A stretch of DNA of 64,000 nucleotides from Candidatus Heimdallarchaeum endolithica (GCA_021513715.1 CP084167.1:1318571-1382570); one strand, 5' to 3'. Counted from the stretch's first letter, positions 1 through 11,042 are shown. Program-made: numbers and translations. Notes: generated from the letters alone by a model not told the origin.

Positions 1-512
1 AGATCAACTTTTTGTGAAAAAATGCGAATTATTAATGGTCCTACAAGACCTGTTGAGTAAAAAGCCAAATTAACAAAAGTAAATGAAGAAGTTTTTTTCT
101 TTTCTTCTGAACTTTCAGCAGTTAATGCTTGTTTTGCTGGTTCTCTAATCCCAAATGCAAATGAAAATAACAATAGTGCACTTATAACAATGAATAAATT
201 TCTTGATTGACTAAATAGAGCAAAAGCAAGTATGAACAAAAAAATACTTGATAAGTATGTCACTCTTCTTCCTCTTTTATCACTCACTTTGGCTGTCAGG
301 ATTAAAGAAGAAGATTGAATCATTGAACTTATAGTTAGAATCAAACCTAATTTCTTCTCTGATTTAATAAATTGAACAATGTAAGGTTGTAATATTACGT
401 TGTAAAAACCATTAATTAATCCCAATATCAGATTAGCTATGAATACAGTCTTAATATTTGAATATCTAAGTGGGTTAAGCGAAGTTTCAACTACACTATT
501 CAATTTAATCAA
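1..512 (-). CDS. MFS transporter, N-terminal part (cut by window edge)
   Basis: Reading leftward from a TTG codon at 512-510, the minus strand stays open to base 1 and encodes about 170 residues of a polytopic membrane protein. Hydrophobic helices alternate with short charged loops. The loop motif AKVSDKRGRR near residue 75 matches the MFS motif A between helices 2 and 3, and the stretch around residue 120 (GIREPAKQAL) suits the region after helix 4. The substrate cannot be told; the drug-efflux/sugar-type MFS architecture is general. The C-terminal two thirds lie outside the window. A TTG start is chosen because no in-frame ATG or GTG lies nearby upstream and TTG starts occur elsewhere in this window. 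It is a distant paralog of the interrupted MFS gene at 4894-6625. Confidence 0.8.
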   Translation of the reverse strand, partial: MIKLNSVVETSLNPLRYSNIKTVFIANLILGLINGFYNVILQPYIVQFIKSEKKLGLILTISSMIQSSSLILTAKVSDKRGRRVTYLSSIFLFILAFALFSQSRNLFIVISALLLFSFAFGIREPAKQALTAESSEEKKKTSSFTFVNLAFYSTGLVGPLIIRIFSQKVD

Positions 513-626
513 AACCTATTAATCTATTGTTATTATAAAGTTTCATTTATCAACGGAAAAGGAAGTTAAAAGTTTATTTTTTTTACAACTTTCCTCAATA
601 ATTATATTTTTTAATTTGATAGTCTA

Positions 627-2501
627 ATGTATATTAAGATAAGTATGGATGATTTCGAATCTTTAGTAGCCAATTTGCCCATAGGAGTTGCTGTACTGCA
701 AAATGACAAAATCGTTTATGCCAACACCTATCTTTTAATGATGACTGGCTATTCTTATTCTGATGTTGAAAATAAATCAGTATTAAATTTTCTTCATCCA
801 GACGACAAAGAGATTTTTATTAAGAGATTAGAAAAACGAAAAAAAGGAGAACCACTACGTAATGAAGTAATATATCGGATATTACAGAAAAATGGCTCAA
901 TCATCCTTACAAAAGTGGAAACCAAGGATTTCAAAATTCAGAAAGAGGACCTTATATTATTACTTGTAAAAAATATAGGTTCAAGTATGCTCATTTATCA
1001 ACCTTTGGAGATCACAAGTTCTTTAATTGATAGTTTAGCTTTTAATAATTCTTTTGGAATTTGGATTGATGACTTAAATGATAATACTATATTTGTAAAT
1101 CAATTTCTTTGTGATGTTCTTGAAGTTACACCAATAGAGGTTATAAATCATAAAATTACTGAATTTCTTCATCCTGATTCAAAGAATGTTTACAAAAAAA
1201 TCCTAAATGAAAGAAAAGAAAATGTCCAAACCTCTTCTTATGAACTTTCTTTAGTTAATAAAGAAGGAAAAATATTTCATTTTAGAGTCATTGGTTCTGT
1301 TTTATTTGATTTAGAAGGAAATAAAATAGCTTCAGTTGGACTTTTCTTCAATATTGATGAAATAAAGAAATCGAGCGAAGTTTTAAGTTTGCTCACTGAA
1401 ATGGCTTTATCTCAAGAAATCCAATCAGAGAATTTTTGGAAAAATTCTATAACCAAACTACTTTCCATTTTTAATTTTGACTTTGGATTGATTTATTTTG
1501 AAGGAGAGATTCTCACTTCTATTCCTGAAAATATCAATTTAGATTTTTTTTATGATAACTTTAATGAAATAATTAGAACAAAAGAAAATAGTCTAATATC
1601 CCATATTGCTACTGAAGTTTTTGGAAAGAAATGCGAATCATCATATTATACACTTATTCCAACAAGAGAAATGTCATCAGGCTTTCTACTTCTAGGTTCA
1701 ACCAAAACGCGTATGTTTGATGATACAACTAAAAGACTAGTAGACTTCTTTTCATCTCAAGTGGGATTGTTATATGAAAATAGAAAAAAAACTTTAGAAA
1801 AAGCTGAAGAACGTTCTTTCACTAGTCTTCTTTTAGATATTTTAAGTCATGATTTTGTTAATGCTAATACTTCTGTATTTGGTTATTTAGAATTAATGAG
1901 AGAATTTTTGATTAATAAACAATATGATAAACTTGGAGACTATTTAGAACGTTCTACTGAGCTTCTTGAAAGGAGTGAAAGAATAGTAGAATCAATTCAA
2001 CAGCTCACAAAGTTAAGAGCTTTTGATCAACCAAAAGAGAGAATTGATTTAAAAAAGATTATAGATAGTGCTATAGAAACTCAAAAGGTTTTACTGCTTC
2101 CTAGAAAGTTACATGTGAAAGTTGAATGTCCTCTGGAAACAAAATTTTTCGGTAATCCCCTAATTAAAGAAGCTTTTGAAAAAATATTCAAACTAATTAT
2201 TTATTTTAATTCTCAGGAAGAAGTAAAAATAGAAATAAAATGTGATTATGTCAAACAAGATCAAAAAAACTATGTAAAATGTGAAATTACAGATAACAGT
2301 GAAGGAATCCCCGAAGAGATGCATTTTACTTTACTACAGAACTTAACAAGAGGAGACTCACGATTAAAGTCAGAAATAGGATTATGTCTTTATATTTCAA
2401 ATGTAATTGTTAAATCACTTTCGGGAAAATTAAATCTAAGACAGATAAAAAAGGATGGTAAGTCAATTGGTACAATCTACGAAATTTTCTTACCTTCTTA
2501 A
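627..2501 (+). CDS. PAS-domain sensor histidine kinase
   Basis: A 624-residue cytosolic sensor kinase with no membrane segment. Two PAS domains lie at roughly residues 10-115 and 130-245, each with the PAS/S-box pattern ending in a FLHPD-type turn. A GAF-like region of about 130 residues follows. The dimerisation/phosphoacceptor helix carries LSHDFVN with His408. The C-terminal ATPase domain is recognisable by ITDNSEGIPEE (G1 box), but its N-box is poor: the usual asparagines are replaced around EKIFKLIIYF. Catalytic efficiency is therefore uncertain. The next gene, 11 bases downstream, is a single-domain response regulator, so the two probably form a two-component pair. An alternative start lies at the ATG at 645. 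The signal sensed is unknown. Confidence 0.88.
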   Translation: MYIKISMDDFESLVANLPIGVAVLQNDKIVYANTYLLMMTGYSYSDVENKSVLNFLHPDDKEIFIKRLEKRKKGEPLRNEVIYRILQKNGSIILTKVETKDFKIQKEDLILLLVKNIGSSMLIYQPLEITSSLIDSLAFNNSFGIWIDDLNDNTIFVNQFLCDVLEVTPIEVINHKITEFLHPDSKNVYKKILNERKENVQTSSYELSLVNKEGKIFHFRVIGSVLFDLEGNKIASVGLFFNIDEIKKSSEVLSLLTEMALSQEIQSENFWKNSITKLLSIFNFDFGLIYFEGEILTSIPENINLDFFYDNFNEIIRTKENSLISHIATEVFGKKCESSYYTLIPTREMSSGFLLLGSTKTRMFDDTTKRLVDFFSSQVGLLYENRKKTLEKAEERSFTSLLLDILSHDFVNANTSVFGYLELMREFLINKQYDKLGDYLERSTELLERSERIVESIQQLTKLRAFDQPKERIDLKKIIDSAIETQKVLLLPRKLHVKVECPLETKFFGNPLIKEAFEKIFKLIIYFNSQEEVKIEIKCDYVKQDQKNYVKCEITDNSEGIPEEMHFTLLQNLTRGDSRLKSEIGLCLYISNVIVKSLSGKLNLRQIKKDGKSIGTIYEIFLPS

Positions 2502-2512
2502 GAGGGATTAAA

Positions 2513-2872
2513 TTGGCTAAAATATTCATTGTAGACGATGATGTTGCAATTCAATACCTTTACAGTGAAGGACTGAAGATTAAAGGACATGAGATTTTAG
2601 GTGTAGTTAGCGATGGTGTTTCAGCTTTAGAGAAACTAGAGAATATGAAAGAGCAACCAGACATCATAATCCTTGATCATAAAATGCCATTAAAAAATGG
2701 TGTAGAGACATTAATTGAAATTAGAAAAAATAACCTCTGTCCCAACGCAAAAATTCTTTTCATTACAGCTGATGGAACAATAAAAGAAACAGTAGAAAAA
2801 TTCAAAGTTGAAAAATTCATTCAAAAACCATTTAGTATTCTCAGTTTATTATCTGTTATTGATTCCATTTAA
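2513..2872 (+). CDS. Single-domain response regulator (CheY-like)
   Basis: A 119-residue receiver domain with no output domain. The acidic pocket is seen in VDDD near the N-terminus, the phosphoacceptor is Asp55 (ILDHKMP), the conserved Thr is in FITADG and the Lys in IQKPF. It starts with TTG 11 bases after the upstream PAS histidine kinase stop, so the two are probably co-transcribed and form a phosphorelay pair. With no DNA-binding domain, the output is likely by protein-protein contact. Archaeal genomes often carry such stand-alone receivers. The assignment to the receiver family is secure; the partner is inferred from position. Confidence 0.92.
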   Translation: MAKIFIVDDDVAIQYLYSEGLKIKGHEILGVVSDGVSALEKLENMKEQPDIIILDHKMPLKNGVETLIEIRKNNLCPNAKILFITADGTIKETVEKFKVEKFIQKPFSILSLLSVIDSI

Positions 2873-2880
2873 TTACTTTT

Positions 2881-3750
<870 letters not shown>

Positions 3751-3834
3751 TTATTTCATCTAAGCATTTCTTTATAATTATCATCAAAAGTTTTTCGAGA
3801 GTCCCAAAAATGAATGAAAAAAAGTGATGGAAGA

Positions 3835-4818
3835 TTAGCGAATAGCTTCATAAGCTGGTATCCAATCAGATACTTCATCTAATTTTTTTAATTCATCTTG
3901 ATCAAACTTGATTTCAAGGGCAACCAAATTAGACTCTAACTGTTCAACACTATTTACTCCAATGATTGGAGCAGTGATAAAGTCTTTTGTTAATATCCAA
4001 GCGAGTGCAACTTGAGCAACGGTTACCTCCTTATTTTCTGCTATTTCTTCCACTGTATCTAATACTTTAAGTCTATGTTCAGTAAAATATCTTTTTTTAA
4101 CACTTTCACTTCTTGGGCTCTCAGGTAGGGGAGCGTTGCGAGAATACTTTCCAGATAAAAACCCACCTGCTAAAGGTGAATAGCTTATCACTCCTAAATT
4201 ATATTTTTTTATAACATTATACATTTGATGTTCAACTAGCATACGACGTACAATACTATAGGGTGGTTGAACTGTTTCAAAACGCACATAACCATTTTTT
4301 TCACTAACCCAAAAAGACTCTACTAGCATCCAAGGATGTATATTTGATGCCCCAATATAATTTACTAAACCCTTTTCTACAAGTAAATTTAGAGCATGTA
4401 GCGTTTCTTCTATTTTAGTATCATTGTCAAAAGAGTGAATTTGATAAAGATCTATCCATTCTGTTTGTAAACGTTTTAAACTTCCATTTATTGCTTGCCA
4501 AATATGCCTTCTACTTAACCCTTGATCGTTAATATCTTTTGACATTGCTCCTCTAACTTTGGAAGCTAAAATAAGGTCTTCACGAACTGCTCTATCCTTT
4601 AGCCATTCGCCTATTATCTTTTCTGTTTTTCCTGGATAACTATTATCTGCCCAATATGAATATATATCTGCAGTATCAAAACAATTTATCCCAAGTTCAA
4701 GTGCTTTATCCATTATTGCAAAACTTTCTTCCTTTTCTACTCTCCACCCAAATTGCATCGTTCCAAGAACTAAAGGAGAAATTTTTATTCCTGTACTGCC
4801 TAATCTTTTATATTCCAT
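3835..4818 (-). CDS. Aldo/keto reductase
   Basis: A 327-residue NADPH-dependent oxidoreductase of the aldo/keto reductase superfamily, a TIM barrel. The catalytic tetrad is visible: Asp and Tyr in FDTADIY near residue 50, Lys in ILASKVRG, and His in LYQIHSFD. The C-terminal cofactor part includes the PIIGVNSVEQL motif. The length is typical of the bacterial/archaeal YajO/Tas-like members. The substrate cannot be predicted; these enzymes reduce aldehydes and ketones. It stands alone between the interrupted MFS gene and a HEAT gene on the same strand. The ATG start fits the family N-terminus (YKRLGSTGIKIS). Confidence 0.93.
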   Translation of the reverse strand: MEYKRLGSTGIKISPLVLGTMQFGWRVEKEESFAIMDKALELGINCFDTADIYSYWADNSYPGKTEKIIGEWLKDRAVREDLILASKVRGAMSKDINDQGLSRRHIWQAINGSLKRLQTEWIDLYQIHSFDNDTKIEETLHALNLLVEKGLVNYIGASNIHPWMLVESFWVSEKNGYVRFETVQPPYSIVRRMLVEHQMYNVIKKYNLGVISYSPLAGGFLSGKYSRNAPLPESPRSESVKKRYFTEHRLKVLDTVEEIAENKEVTVAQVALAWILTKDFITAPIIGVNSVEQLESNLVALEIKFDQDELKKLDEVSDWIPAYEAIR

Positions 4819-4893
4819 ATGTTAATCTTCTTTTTTTGAATAAAAACCTTATTGAATTGCAAAATTTTTTTATTCTTACTTTTAAATTTATTT

Positions 4894-6625
4894 TTAGGGA
4901 GAGCGTATTCTGCGCAATTTTAGTTGTTGAAGTATTTGTCCTAAACTTGAAGGAAATGCCTTTTGCTCTTTCATAAATAAGAATAGGAAACTAGAAACAA
5001 ATCTCCCTAAGAATGAGATTCCTAATCCAATAGTTAAAGCTAGTTCTATCCCATAACTTATTTTCAAATAATCGACCAGATAACCAGAAACTAATGAACC
5101 AAAAAACAAGAATAATCCTGTTATCATATTATATATTCCAAAATATATTCCTCCTTCTCTTTCTGGAGCAATATCTAACAAATAAGCTTGTACACTAGGC
5201 ATTCCTAAAGTTACTAGAGAAGAGACAATAAAATGGATAATATATAGTTGCCATACTGAACTAGCAAATATATACAACAATGGAAAAGTTGCCATTATTA
5301 TTCGGCTAAAGAAAATCATCTTTGTTCTTCCAACATTATCACTGATTTTTGCCCCAATATTGATAAATAACAAAGTAGTAACAGAAAATAATATGTTTAA
5401 TATTGCAATCTCTAAAGCACTAGCTTTAAGTATTATTACTTGCTTTATAGGGAAAAGAGGCCAAGCAAAAGACCAAAAGAAAGAATAGATCATTGAAAAG
5501 AAAACAAAGTTGCGGAAAGGTTTATTTTTATAGGAAAGACTAAAGCTTTCTTTCAATTTCCTTGAAACAGGTTGGTCTTCTTTTTTAATTTTCTTCAAAG
5601 GTTCTTCAATTGCAATAAAAGGTAGGACACCTATTGCAGACAATGCTATTCCCAAAACTACTGGAATAAGAATATATTTCTGATAATCTATATCTCCGAA
5701 AACTAAAGTTAAAACTATCCCTGTAAAGAATGTAGCAATCATGCTACCAAAAGCGTTATACCAAAAAACTCTACTACTTAACTTCGCTCTAACTCTTGGG
5801 GGAAACAACTCATTTTGCAACACTCCCCATGAGATACTTTTTTACGTAATAAACTAAATTTTTAGTTTGTGGAGTTATCAGACCAATAACAACCTGAAAC
5901 ACATTTGCAAAAATAAAGAATACATACACGATATTAGGGAGTGTCACAACTTTTCAGCTATCTTTATATATTTAATTCTAATTTATCTAGTGTCTTGAGC
6001 TAGATGCTTAAAGACGTAGGTTTCACTCCTACGACACCCGGTCTTCCCTTTGGGAGTTATGAGTGCCCGGGATAAGGAGATGAACCCCTTAGAGAACTTA
6101 ATTAAGACTGTGTCTTTCATGTTCTCTTAAGCCAGTCTTCACAACTTTCGCTAAGTTTGTTGATTGGTTGGGGAGAGTCCTGAAGAAATTACGTAAAATT
6201 TCAACTCATGAAGAGACACCCAAGCTTCCAAACAAATTCACTAAAGCCACAATTATGATAATTGATATAGGAGACTTAACCCAATATAAGAAAATATATG
6301 GTATCCCCCAAGATACTGTGCTTATTACAATAAAAGGTATTCTCCTACGGAGTATGTCACTCATTCTACCAAATATGGGATTTAGAAAAGTTAACAACAA
6401 ATTTGCTATACTTTGCAACCACCCTAGATCACTCCCACTTGCATTCATATTTCTTATAGCGATCATTGACACAAATGGTCCCACAAGCCCTTGCGAAACA
6501 CTTATAGCTATAGAACGAGAGTAAAGAGCAAGTTTCTCCTTTTGTCCAATTGTCCCATTCTCATCTAAAATTTCATTTTCTTCTTCTGTGATATCTTCGT
6601 TGCCAGATAAAGTTCTCTCGTTCAT
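4894..6625 (-). pseudogene. MFS transporter interrupted by a 375-bp element
   Basis: Two minus-strand open stretches, 6206-6625 (139 residues, starting at the ATG at 6625) and the segment ending at 4894 (about 309 residues), are the N- and C-terminal parts of one MFS transporter. Removing the element at 5832-6206 plus one copy of the CATG duplication rejoins them exactly in frame: the codons run GGT GTC TCT TCA TGG GGA GTG, giving GVSSWGVLQNE. The N-part carries motif A (FGRMSDILRRR). The C-part contains the remaining helices and a motif like GGIYFGIYNM. The restored protein would be about 450 residues, a normal MFS length. As it stands, translation of the N-part ends at a TGA formed at the element junction, so the transporter is probably inactive. 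The clean reading frames suggest a recent insertion. Confidence 0.9.
5832..6206. mobile_element. MITE-like non-coding element, copy 1 (full length)
   Basis: A 375-bp segment flanked by a 4-bp direct repeat CATG (5828-5831 and 6207-6210). Its ends form an imperfect terminal inverted repeat: it begins AGATACTTTTTTACGTAA and ends with the complement of AGTTGAAATTTTACGTAA, 13 of 18 positions matching. It encodes no credible protein. Its right 220 bp is nearly identical to the copy at 34638-35006. The interior folds into hairpins: CGTAGG/CCTACG (6015-6033), CCCGG/CCGGG (6037-6071) enclosing TCCC/GGGA, AGAGAAC/GTTCTCT (6091-6127) enclosing AAGAC/GTCTT. This is a non-autonomous transposable element; neither insertion sequence in the window has matching ends, so its helper transposase lies elsewhere. 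Confidence 0.88.
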
Positions 6626-6687
6626 AGTTTTCTAATAACGAAAAAAAAAACCAATCATAAATATTATTATTGGACTCTAATTATTTT

Positions 6688-7632
6688 TTAGATACTTGTT
6701 GAAGATATGAGAGATTTTAATTCTTTATCTTTTTCTACCTTAGAAAGCCGTTCTAAGGTAAATTTAGCATCCATATTATCTACTTTTTTTAATGCCAAGA
6801 TTATTTTTTTTCTAAGTGTCTTATTATGTTCTTTGAATAGATGCTTACTCAGTCCATATAATACCTCTGAGTCATATACCTTCGTCAATAAAGCATCTAT
6901 TACAAGCGATCTCATTTCATTGGACAAATTTGATTTAAGTAGTCTAAGAAAAGCATATTCTACATCTTCATTTTCTATGCAAGATGACAATGCATTAATT
7001 ATCCACATTTTTATTTGTTTTGAGTTCTCTGCATATATTAAATGCCTTATAAGAGCTGCTTGAATAGTTTTGTCCTGAATATCGCCCTTTAGAGCCCAAA
7101 CAACCCATTTTCTAACTTCTTTAGAGCTATCTGTTAGTTTTTCTAGAATCAACTCTTTAACGTATCTACTTTGTATTTTATCTGCTAAAATAGATACAGC
7201 TTTTGCTCTACAAATATGATATGGGTCTTTTCTTGCTATTTCAACTAAAGTTTGAATAACTTCATCATGATCTATGTATTCTGAAAGTTTATCAATAGAG
7301 GAGAGACGATCGCTCTTTTTTCCATCTCTCGCTCTTTTAAGGATATTGATTAAGAAGAAGGAGTCATAAGCTTCTTTTTTCGTTTTTATTTTTTCTTCAA
7401 TAATTTGTTTTTCTTGAGTTTCATTATCTAATACTAGCTTATCTTGCTCAAAAACAGTTTCAGAGGGCAGGGTAGTACTTTCTTCTTCAGCTCTATTTTC
7501 CAAGTCAGCTACTTCTTGAACTGAAAACTGATCATCATTAGATTCTTTTTCAGTTGAAAGAATTTTTTTTTCAATTTCACGTACTCTCTTAAAGTATTCT
7601 CTATCGAGTTCCTCCCTTGATTTCCAACTCAT
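6688..7632 (-). CDS. HEAT-repeat protein with charged N-terminal region
   Basis: A 314-residue protein. Residues 1-100 are charged, glutamate/lysine-rich and predicted largely disordered or coiled coil. Residues 105-310 form about six HEAT-like repeats, with recognisable units such as DSSKEVRKWVVWALKG and NEMRSLVIDALL. The repeats should form a scaffold surface and the N-terminal tail a flexible arm. No enzymatic motif is present. It lies between the interrupted MFS gene and a response regulator on the same strand, 85 bases from the regulator, but there is no proof of a functional link. The partner is unknown. Confidence 0.78.
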   Translation of the reverse strand: MSWKSREELDREYFKRVREIEKKILSTEKESNDDQFSVQEVADLENRAEEESTTLPSETVFEQDKLVLDNETQEKQIIEEKIKTKKEAYDSFFLINILKRARDGKKSDRLSSIDKLSEYIDHDEVIQTLVEIARKDPYHICRAKAVSILADKIQSRYVKELILEKLTDSSKEVRKWVVWALKGDIQDKTIQAALIRHLIYAENSKQIKMWIINALSSCIENEDVEYAFLRLLKSNLSNEMRSLVIDALLTKVYDSEVLYGLSKHLFKEHNKTLRKKIILALKKVDNMDAKFTLERLSKVEKDKELKSLISSTSI

Positions 7633-7717
7633 ACTTAGTATTTGGTTAAAGTCATTAAAAAATCTATCATTTCATTCTCATTTATTAAGAAATAAAAAAA
7701 GTTAATTTCCATATAAA

Positions 7718-8086
7718 TTAATGATTTGTAAAATTTTGCACATTACAAATTAAATTTATTTGTTCAACAAGTTTTGACATTTTAATAGGTTTTTCAATTA
7801 TTCCTTTCAACCCTGCATTAAGAAACTCTTTAGCTTTTGTTGTTGCATAAGCTGTAAAACCAATGATACAAGTATCAGGCTCCATTTCTGAAATTCTTTT
7901 AGTTGCCTCAATTCCATCCATTTCTGGCATTTTTAAATCCATCAAAACCACTTTAGGTCTATGTTGGATAAATTTAGTTACGCCTTCTAGTCCATCTTTT
8001 GCTGTAATAACTTTATATTTATCTTTTAAAATCACAGAGAGAATCTCCCTTAAATCTTCATTGTCATCGCAAATTAGAATACTCAT
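7718..8086 (-). CDS. Single-domain response regulator
   Basis: A 122-residue stand-alone receiver domain. The acidic pair is in ICDDNED, the phosphoacceptor Asp in LMDLKMPEMDG, the Thr in GFTAYA and the Lys in IEKPI. There is no output domain. No kinase gene is adjacent; the nearest is at 627-2501 on the opposite strand, which already has its own receiver. It may serve any of several kinases. The receiver fold is certain and the pathway unknown. Confidence 0.92.
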   Translation of the reverse strand: MSILICDDNEDLREILSVILKDKYKVITAKDGLEGVTKFIQHRPKVVLMDLKMPEMDGIEATKRISEMEPDTCIIGFTAYATTKAKEFLNAGLKGIIEKPIKMSKLVEQINLICNVQNFTNH

Positions 8087-8316
8087 TAAATCCAGCTCTA
8101 AAATTTGTTTGTTATTTCAATTAAAAATATTTTCTAACTCTAAAAATGAAATGATAAAAATGACATTTTCAAAAAAAGAAATTTTATTCATTATTAACAA
8201 TACTCTCACTTTATTGAATAGGTTCAATAACTTACTTTTATTTTTAAGTTCAATAGGAGAGGATATTAATTCATAAAGATGAGGAAATTGCAAAGATAGA
8301 AAATTGTCTTCCTGAG

Positions 8317-9414
8317 GTGAAATTAAAGGATGGTCAACCTCTATTTTCTTTCAGAAAAACGATCTCAATTGAAAAGCAATTAAACCAACTAAATGTTCCT
8401 GGTCTTTCTTTTTCTATACTAAAAAACTTTGAAATAATATATACTAAATACTTTGGAGTAAAAGATCTAATATCAAAGAAGAAAGTCGATAATCATACTC
8501 TATTCGAAGCTGGATCAACATCAAAACTAGCCACTGCTGTTGTAACTCTCAAGTTAGTAGAAAAAGGCAAATTAAAATTGGACAAAAATGTTGACAACTA
8601 CTTAAAAGATTGGAAAATACCTTTTTCAGAAAAAATAAATAAAAAGGAAATTACATTAAAACAATTACTAACTCACACTTCAGGAATAAATAGACCAGAT
8701 TCAATGTTTAATGTAGAAGAAGGCAAAAAACCTACAATTTTACAAGTCTTAAAAGGAGAACCTCCTGCAATAAATGATCCTGTGAAAGTAGAGTTTACTC
8801 CAGGTACCAACCACAAATATTCTAATTTTGCATATATTATAATTGAAAAAATAATCGAAGATGTATCAGAAACAACATTACCAGATTTAGCCAAGGAATT
8901 AATATTTACTCCATTAAAAATGGAAGACAGTTTCTTTGGTTATCCTACAAATGAAATAAAACAGAGGATTATTTTACCACATAATGAGAAAGGAGAACCA
9001 AAGAGAATAGGTCTGCATCCGACTGTTTTTGGACATGGAGGGTTAATAACAACAACTAATGATTTAGCAAAATTTATGCTAGAATTAATGAATAGCTATA
9101 GAGGTTCGTCAGACAAACTATTAAGCCAGTCAATGATTAAAGAAATGATGTCACCAACTATAAAACTTGATCCATCAAAATACTTCGGTTTCACAGGACA
9201 AGGATTAGGGGTATTTCTGATGGAAACAGACAAAGAACTGTTTTTTGTCCACCCAGGAACAAATCACCCAGGAGCTGTTTGTATGTTTATTGGAAATCCC
9301 ACATCAGGGGAAGGATTTATTGCTATGTCAAATGGAATTCAGGGAGAAATTCTTCACCTACAAATGCTTTTTGCAATAGCAAAAGAATTTAATTGGCCAA
9401 TATTTAGAATTTAG
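8317..9414 (+). CDS. Class C beta-lactamase-like serine hydrolase
   Basis: A 365-residue member of the beta-lactamase/D,D-peptidase-like (AmpC/EstB) family. Seen motifs: the nucleophile Ser in the SxxK box (GSTSK, near residue 65), the YxN box as KYSNF, and a GHGG loop in place of the third box. The length fits the family core. No signal peptide is seen, so a cytosolic esterase or peptidase role is more likely than drug resistance; archaea lack murein. The GTG at 8317 is the only usual start codon in frame after the upstream TAG at 8254, and no clear ribosome binding site precedes it. A GGAGAGG at 8256-8262 would suit an unusual ATT start at 8269, adding 16 residues. Confidence 0.88.
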   Translation: MKLKDGQPLFSFRKTISIEKQLNQLNVPGLSFSILKNFEIIYTKYFGVKDLISKKKVDNHTLFEAGSTSKLATAVVTLKLVEKGKLKLDKNVDNYLKDWKIPFSEKINKKEITLKQLLTHTSGINRPDSMFNVEEGKKPTILQVLKGEPPAINDPVKVEFTPGTNHKYSNFAYIIIEKIIEDVSETTLPDLAKELIFTPLKMEDSFFGYPTNEIKQRIILPHNEKGEPKRIGLHPTVFGHGGLITTTNDLAKFMLELMNSYRGSSDKLLSQSMIKEMMSPTIKLDPSKYFGFTGQGLGVFLMETDKELFFVHPGTNHPGAVCMFIGNPTSGEGFIAMSNGIQGEILHLQMLFAIAKEFNWPIFRI

Positions 9415-9596
9415 ATCTCTTCTAAAATTAATCTATTTCTATTTTTCTATTAATAGATTTAAGTTTCTCTTAAGATTTATAAATGTTCAAAATTCTGTTT
9501 TCACATTAGTTAATCCTATTTTACAGTGAATAATAGATAAACAACAAAAAATTAAAAGTAATGAAATTGATTTATTCAAGCAAAAAGGGGAACTAA

Positions 9597-10136
9597 ATGT
9601 ACAAAGGAGAAAAGGTTGTTTTAAGAGCACTTGAAATTTCAGATTTGGACGAGATAATGAAATACTGGAATAATATTGATTTAAGAAGAGAATTGGGAGA
9701 AGTTATTCCCCATTCAAAAGATCAGCAAAAAGAGTGGATAGAAAAATGTTGGAAGGAAGCGGAGGAGGGAAAAACATATACTTTTGCGATAGTAGAAAAA
9801 GAATCTGGTAAATTTCTAGGAATATGTAGTTTAAATAATGTTCGACATATAAATCGTTCTGCCAAGGTTAGCATCGCAATTTATGACAAAAACCAACGAG
9901 GGAAAGGTTTTGGCACAGATGCAATGAAGATTCTACTGAAAATAGGTTTTGATTTCTTAAACTTACATAGAATCGCCCTAAATGTTTTTGAAACAAACAA
10001 AGCTGCTATTAGAGTGTATGAAAAAGTCGGTTTTAAAAAAGTAGGTCTTCACAGAGAAACAGATTTTGTAGACGGGAGATATGTTAACGACGTTGCAATG
10101 GACATTTTGGAAAATGAATGGAGAGAGAAAAAATAA
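9597..10136 (+). CDS. GNAT N-acetyltransferase, RimJ/RimL-like
   Basis: A 179-residue acetyl-CoA-dependent acyltransferase. The N-terminal phrase VVLRALEISDLDEIMKYWN and the acetyl-CoA loop KNQRGKGFGTDAM (near residue 100) are typical of RimJ/RimL-type GNATs. The C-terminal ALNVFETNKAAIRVYEKVGF strand-helix completes the fold. The acceptor may be a protein N-terminus, a polyamine or an antibiotic; sequence alone does not say. It starts with ATG preceded by GGGGAAC, and stands alone, with over 180 bases of gene-free DNA on each side. Confidence 0.9.
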   Translation: MYKGEKVVLRALEISDLDEIMKYWNNIDLRRELGEVIPHSKDQQKEWIEKCWKEAEEGKTYTFAIVEKESGKFLGICSLNNVRHINRSAKVSIAIYDKNQRGKGFGTDAMKILLKIGFDFLNLHRIALNVFETNKAAIRVYEKVGFKKVGLHRETDFVDGRYVNDVAMDILENEWREKK

Positions 10137-10234
10137 TTTTTTCCTATCTTTACCTGCAGATATTTTCATACAGCTTTTTGCTTTACATATTTAAAACAAA
10201 ATGAATATTAATCAGTCTTTTTCCATTCGAAATG

Positions 10235-10264
10235 AAGGTGGTTTTTTATCATATGTTCCACCTT
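10235..10264. other. Small inverted repeat
   Basis: AAGGTGG (10235-10241) and CCACCTT (10258-10264) form a perfect 7-bp stem with a 16-base loop. The right arm would pair with ribosome-binding-site-like sequence. It lies 100-125 bases after the GNAT gene and has no T-run directly after it, so it is not a classic terminator. Its role is unknown; it is noted because it is GC-rich for this region. Confidence 0.3.
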
Positions 10265-10273
10265 ATTAGATGA

Positions 10274-10378
10274 GTGCAAGCTTTAGCTGAAAGGTTTAAA
10301 ACTGAACGAGCAGTCTTTAAGGAGGAATTTTTGAAAGGGGAGTTCAATAAATATTTCAAAAGATTTATCATAGCTTAG
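10274..10378 (+). CDS. Possible 34-residue peptide or gene remnant
   Basis: From a GTG at 10274, 34 codons run open to a TAG at 10376-10378. The product is charged and helical (it includes AERFKTERAVF), with composition like the real genes here and unlike the surrounding intergenic AT-rich DNA. No clear ribosome binding site precedes it. It may be a small protein, the remnant of a decayed gene, or chance. It ends 18 bases before the HAD phosphatase gene. The evidence is weak. Confidence 0.25.
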   Translation: MQALAERFKTERAVFKEEFLKGEFNKYFKRFIIA

Positions 10379-10396
10379 AAAATATACAGTTTACCG

Positions 10397-11042
<646 letters not shown>

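Noticed and set aside
5990..6206. Element core as a tRNA, group II intron or riboswitch
   Set aside because: There is no cloverleaf with a T-loop, no intron domain V, and the sequence is bounded by transposon-type ends with target duplications.
6168..6524. Plus-strand open frame of 118 codons spanning the element end and the MFS N-terminal part
   Set aside because: It is the antisense of the interrupted MFS gene plus element sequence, and its product matches no family.
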